In this document: positions 17,301-17,930 of the stretch, piece by piece
Layout of the letters: every line of letters begins with the position of its first letter
How positions within the stretch are numbered: the first letter of the stretch is position 1
Assembly: GCA_002361365.1 (NCBI GenBank)
Contig: DEST01000004.1
Location: 1 to 17,930, forward strand
Length of the DNA: 17,930 nucleotides
Direction: 5' to 3'
Source: Alphaproteobacteria bacterium UBA3307
Lineage (GTDB): Bacteria; Pseudomonadota; Alphaproteobacteria; RF32; CAG-239
The notes under the pieces: model-generated
What the model was told of the DNA's origin: nothing
The model's input: only the letters and a program-made list of their open reading frames with translations
The model's database searches: none
Program-made: the position numbers and the translations under genes

Positions 17301-17930
17301 TTTAATTCGTTATATATATGGAGATAGTGATAGTTCCGGAACGGCAGAGTTGCCGATTGAAATAATCAATAGCGGAACTATTTCTATAAAAAATTCTTAT
17401 AATGCCGGCGGAATTCTTGTAGATGATGGCAGTGGAAATAATGCAGTAAAGATAAAATATGCCAATATTGAAAATACAGGAAATATTATTTTGGATAATA
17501 TTTCAACTTCAGCTAAAGGTATAGAGGTATCGGCGGAAGAGGCCGAAAAAGTTACGGTCTTGAATAGCGGCACAATTACTATTACAAACAGTGTTGATTC
17601 CGCAATAGGAATTTATGCAAAAGGTCAAAATATAACTGTTACCAACACCGGTACAATCAGTATAAATGGCAATTCTTGCACTGGTTCAGCTTGTAGCAGT
17701 ACAAACAATGCAATTGTGTTGGAAAATGGCGCAACGTTACAGCAAATGGGAACAATGTCAGCAATGTCGCTGGATTTAAACAGCTTTGGCGGCAATGTGC
17801 TGGCTTCCGAAAGTTCCCGCTTTGAAGTAACAAACGCTTTAAGCGGAGATTTGTTGCTGAGTTCTGATGTAGTCAAAGGCGGTTTTGATGATACCTACAC
17901 TGTGGCCGATATGATTGATGCCGGCGATGT
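11347..17930 (+). CDS. Giant Cys-rich, beta-helical surface protein, probable autotransporter or adhesin (runs off right edge)
   Basis: One uninterrupted frame gives 2194 residues with no stop; I read every codon. Order: signal peptide 1-30 (charged MSVLWTKIKKKYK, then FLLMLLIAV, AxA site before Gln31); ankyrin-like pair 37-90; Gly-rich hydrophobic stretch 122-138 followed by nine Gly (140-148); Cys-rich region 158-1659 with about 170 Cys in three repeat families; beta-helix repeats from about 1679 to the edge. No known protein is recognised as a whole. The beta-helix with N-S-G-T-I repeats resembles autotransporter passengers, so a C-terminal barrel beyond the window is inferred. GGAG at 11333-11336 precedes the ATG; an in-frame ATG at 11305 lacks a good site. 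Cys24 in IAVSCG could instead be a weak lipobox. The role is unknown; adhesion is a guess from architecture. Confidence 0.85.
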   Translation, partial: MSVLWTKIKKKYKFLLMLLIAVSCGFAASAQFVSAQRIYAYAKNNDYKALQQLGSAVDTTDSYGNTAACLALSEGNMSAYRTLVQYGANPRPQCTYGLSSGSGYNGYDKTEVRSGGMSATGWLIAGAIVAGGVGIALAAGGGGGGGGGSSDQSASGECIGYSSVCGIGYMKSGKTCRKDGKILYECVFNDCSGHTLTEVPVHCAEPESCVSGGLVTYKCYKCADGWSGEKCDKQTTCLYNTEQCSEGYEETGNTCKSGNKTYVECKEKQCEGYDLEELSGHCAKSEKCLSGRKMKYKCDECEAGWDIDTSCQTETKCAYDTTSCSVEEGYEETGNTCQSGSKTYVECRERDCSEYTQSGVPSKCLYYEQCKSGKNPVKIKCTQCMDGWTGPDCETPAPCEGYSEKCDKGYVDSGEHCMSGTKELLMCVPRDCSEYPLTMPPERNCDEVEPCLSVNTTTYRCNLCKKGWTGSGCQNKATCPEEYVPESQCINGYEPTGKDCYSGDVRYVECKKISCEGYTLPSCPLNAEECSDCKSDSGHLYKVEKCKEGWEGVDCATPTACEYDKLECTGGYEPTGKTCVSGGKTYVECKPRDCRGYSENCEKGYEPTDQTCQSGDKTYVLCQKVTCPYSTLTCVDGYHETGATCQSGDQVFKQCALNDCSGYTLENCPIHAEGECKSCQTGDTIKYKVSGCKSGWTSTDCNVPDPECKFRNTSCAKDKGYEETGAYCYYGNERYVECTTSICDDPPYDYDKCPPHARSCGICETGGNTMYKVYSCKTGWEGDDCGTAHTCEGYTETRCKDGYHQVGESCQSGEITYVKCEASGCAGYDIEGSCPENAENCESCLAGDVYKYKVKNCKEGWSGSSCETPATCPYTQTACTDGYKPTGQKCKSGNTTYVECVPQRCEGYSASCSDGYDPDNTDTCKVGDATYIKCNPHQCGEGYVANCSTGYEPDRSSPCKSGDINLYKCKAASCDGYPASGKTIEHCQEYSLPCKSGEEEKYKCMTCNNGYNVNSTGRCDAKPTTDCTDNGFLYTEVGEGKECVSGGSICMAGDAKYYRCTNCKDGYKLENAKCIEKPATDCTDKGYTYTTIGSGQDCEEAGMMCQAGDAKYYKCSKCKDGLKAVNGKCVTVSDAECMEDGYYYKETDTECKKRGTSCVAGNTTFYKCLQCADGYSFNAQNICEKNSAVTECAANGFVYTQSNKGYCEVLGTIPCQSGNETYYMCSACQEGYVPNSNGVCAEKSGGGEGGGSGGDTTEDECPYGSESTARALEHCADASSLYQCSDGTYGCTRCNTEKYEEIPDHNHWCKPKGSGGGDGGGSSSTVNYQCAPYNSVSVLTNICSSYYSCTTNQGTFYGCIKCDNGTIPNSVGWCYSTNETVSDHEVCYYESAADAFKDNCLQVSKCQGGGFKCISCANGYSADSPSSSDLARGKGKCISSGNTSYCPYNSISQAQGVCKSDRDIKACAGGTYGCRACASGILSSNYGCDGSGDITTTDSVAVLSCNSITNASDCAGSDSVYTCPNGNVGCLRCDTSRYYEIPNDDGYCYLTSAYTSDAYNTSVCYYETVADAYSDGCSVGYATMCSRRGVRCDKCSSGTVTTQGKCQQSGDVSGDKCAYSSKSDAESACKTGAIKYCASSTYGCILCNNGNSPDGNYGCSGNSRTRSDEKSGTRTVNETEIQHANETGSVNGMSGDYDVLINDASGSISITGTTGSSADVVRGIYATKENAVAQNLGQITISENGVDVEAISSTGNAINGSATNSTASVIISDNRGDVIGVKSTGAEAINYGNITLTGTKGSHDATGVYSAGTKGRNFGRIIIANNESYSFGMQGDLNSINTSLINETSGYIEISGEESYSFGMNGYEITNNGTIVLKNLTAQSSGWTYAYGMYSDYKQINNGTITLSDNSMVDNIGMGCSNDGRNRVCHLGSDTQVINNTDAKIEILGSDNTSYGIWGHIINNKGEITIDKQNKDKDNTVKNYGLIRYIYGDSDSSGTAELPIEIINSGTISIKNSYNAGGILVDDGSGNNAVKIKYANIENTGNIILDNISTSAKGIEVSAEEAEKVTVLNSGTITITNSVDSAIGIYAKGQNITVTNTGTISINGNSCTGSACSSTNNAIVLENGATLQQMGTMSAMSLDLNSFGGNVLASESSRFEVTNALSGDLLLSSDVVKGGFDDTYTVADMIDAGD
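11455..11616 (+). other. Ankyrin-like repeat pair near the N-terminus of the giant protein
   Basis: Residues 37-58 (RIYAYAKNNDYKALQQLGSA then VD) and 61-90 (SYGNTAACLALSEGN, then SAYRTLVQYGANP) follow the ankyrin pattern of a beta-turn D-x-x-G-N-T, helix 1 ending L-A, helix 2 with L-x-x-x-G-A-N-P. About one and a half to two repeats are visible, directly after the signal peptide, so they would lie in the periplasm or outside the cell. Confidence 0.6.
11710..11796 (+). other. Gly/Ala-rich hydrophobic segment plus nine-glycine run
   Basis: Residues 122-138 read WLIAGAIVAGGVGIALA, long and hydrophobic enough to cross a membrane, and are followed by A and nine consecutive glycines (140-148) and then SSDQSASG. 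The glycines use mixed codons, so this is not a simple DNA homopolymer. It separates the ankyrin-like part from the Cys-rich repeats, as a hinge or membrane-associated element. Confidence 0.65.
11818..14418 (+). repeat. Family A: about ten Cys-rich modules of roughly 65-150 residues
   Basis: Typical modules begin T-C-x-Y...C..GYEETG-x-TC-x-SG-x-KTYVEC, continue C-x-GY...C...C-x-SG...YKC, and close with C..GW-x-G-x-x-C. Approximate starts are 11818, 12052, 12292, 12538, 12778, 13024, 13228, 13468, 13717 and 13960. Most are about 80 residues; the one at 13024 is shorter and the last is extended with extra half-modules. The DNA copies have diverged (compare 12088-12140 with 12331-12383), which indicates old tandem duplication under selection for the Cys pattern. 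The closing C-x5-G-x2-C is EGF-like, but the full EGF pattern is not present. Confidence 0.8.
14419..15078 (+). repeat. Family B: four Cys-rich modules of about 55 residues
   Basis: Starts near 14419, 14584, 14752 and 14917. Each follows TDC-x-D-x-G-[FY]-x-YT...C...C-x-AGDAKYYKC-x-x-C-x-DGY...G-x-C, with six cysteines. Modules one and two are most alike (AGDAKYY in both). The array ends with a Gly-rich linker (GGGEGGGSGG) at about residues 1245-1254. Confidence 0.8.
15127..16323 (+). repeat. Family C: about seven Cys-rich modules of 45-70 residues
   Basis: Modules begin C-[PAY]-Y-[NE/S]-S and contain a C..GTYGC-x-x-C core followed by a loop and a last Cys. Approximate starts are 15127, 15334, 15508, 15682, 15859, 16036 and 16195. 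The pair CYYESAADA (15508) and CYYETVADA (16036) shows that some modules are related at an offset of three units. The first module is followed by the linker GSGGGDGGGSSS. Codon use in this part is a little more AT-rich and Ser/Asn-rich than in family A. Confidence 0.75.
16381..17928 (+). other. Beta-helix passenger-like region of the giant protein
   Basis: From about residue 1679 cysteines nearly vanish and short repeats appear: N-x-G-x-I-x-I followed by a strand ending in G-I/M-Y (for example VLNSGTITITNS, IINSGTISIKNS, VTNTGTISINGN, SYSFGMQ, SYSFGMN). Spacing of about 20-40 residues matches turns of a right-handed beta-helix as in autotransporter passengers. Toward the edge (ALSGDLLLSSDVV) the pattern changes, as often seen before the barrel linker. 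Two close Cys pairs lie here, at residues 1920/1929 and 2111/2116. Confidence 0.7.

Noticed and set aside
11324..17876. Minus-strand and alternative-frame open frames over the giant gene (for example 11324-11872 and 11990-12538)
   Set aside because: They are by-products of Cys/Gly-rich codons on the coding strand. They are low-complexity, lack ribosome-binding sites and do not form an operon, while the plus frame is continuous with clear domains.
11347..17930. Giant gene as a pseudogene or two fused fragments
   Set aside because: All codons to the window edge were read in one frame without a stop, and the repeat families keep their Cys spacing throughout.

Overview
The window looks like a chromosomal segment of an AT-rich alphaproteobacterium. 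The evidence is the hfq-hflX pair, an FtsZ with a long acidic linker ending in a DIPSFLRRR-type tail, and an alphaproteobacterial-style Hfq core (LLRRDGHTQLVYKHA). The very Cys-rich giant surface protein suggests the poorly cultured host- or gut-associated lineages, but that placement is inference.

Layout. (1) Positions 1-252, minus strand: start of an unidentified secreted protein that runs off the left edge. (2) Positions 395-7308, plus strand: a compact division and cell-wall (dcw) cluster mraY-ftsW-murB-ftsQ-ftsA-ftsZ. The first four genes are tightly packed, with 4-base overlaps at ftsW/murB and murB/ftsQ. murD, murG, murC and ddl, usually interleaved here, are absent. (3) Positions 7326-7370: a bidirectional terminator shared by two convergent operons. 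(4) Positions 9298-7383, minus strand: hfq-hflX-lipoprotein operon, again tightly coupled. The Hfq has an unusual proximal RNA-binding pocket. (5) Positions 9444-11220, plus strand: a murG of the type seen in Bacillus cereus/Clostridium, overlapped by a CobB-like sirtuin. (6) Positions 11347-17930, plus strand: one uninterrupted reading frame of at least 2194 codons running off the right edge.

The giant protein is the most unusual content. In order it has a signal peptide, an ankyrin-like pair, a Gly-rich hydrophobic segment followed by nine glycines, about 1500 residues holding roughly 170 cysteines in three successive repeat families, and a beta-helix region with N-x-G-x-I repeats typical of autotransporter passengers. 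A C-terminal outer-membrane barrel is expected beyond the window but is not seen.

How the genes work together: MraY and MurG make lipid I and lipid II, MurB supplies the UDP-MurNAc precursor, FtsW polymerises septal glycan, and FtsQ/A/Z build the divisome. Hfq and HflX act on RNA and ribosomes. No tRNA, rRNA, insertion sequence or CRISPR array was seen.
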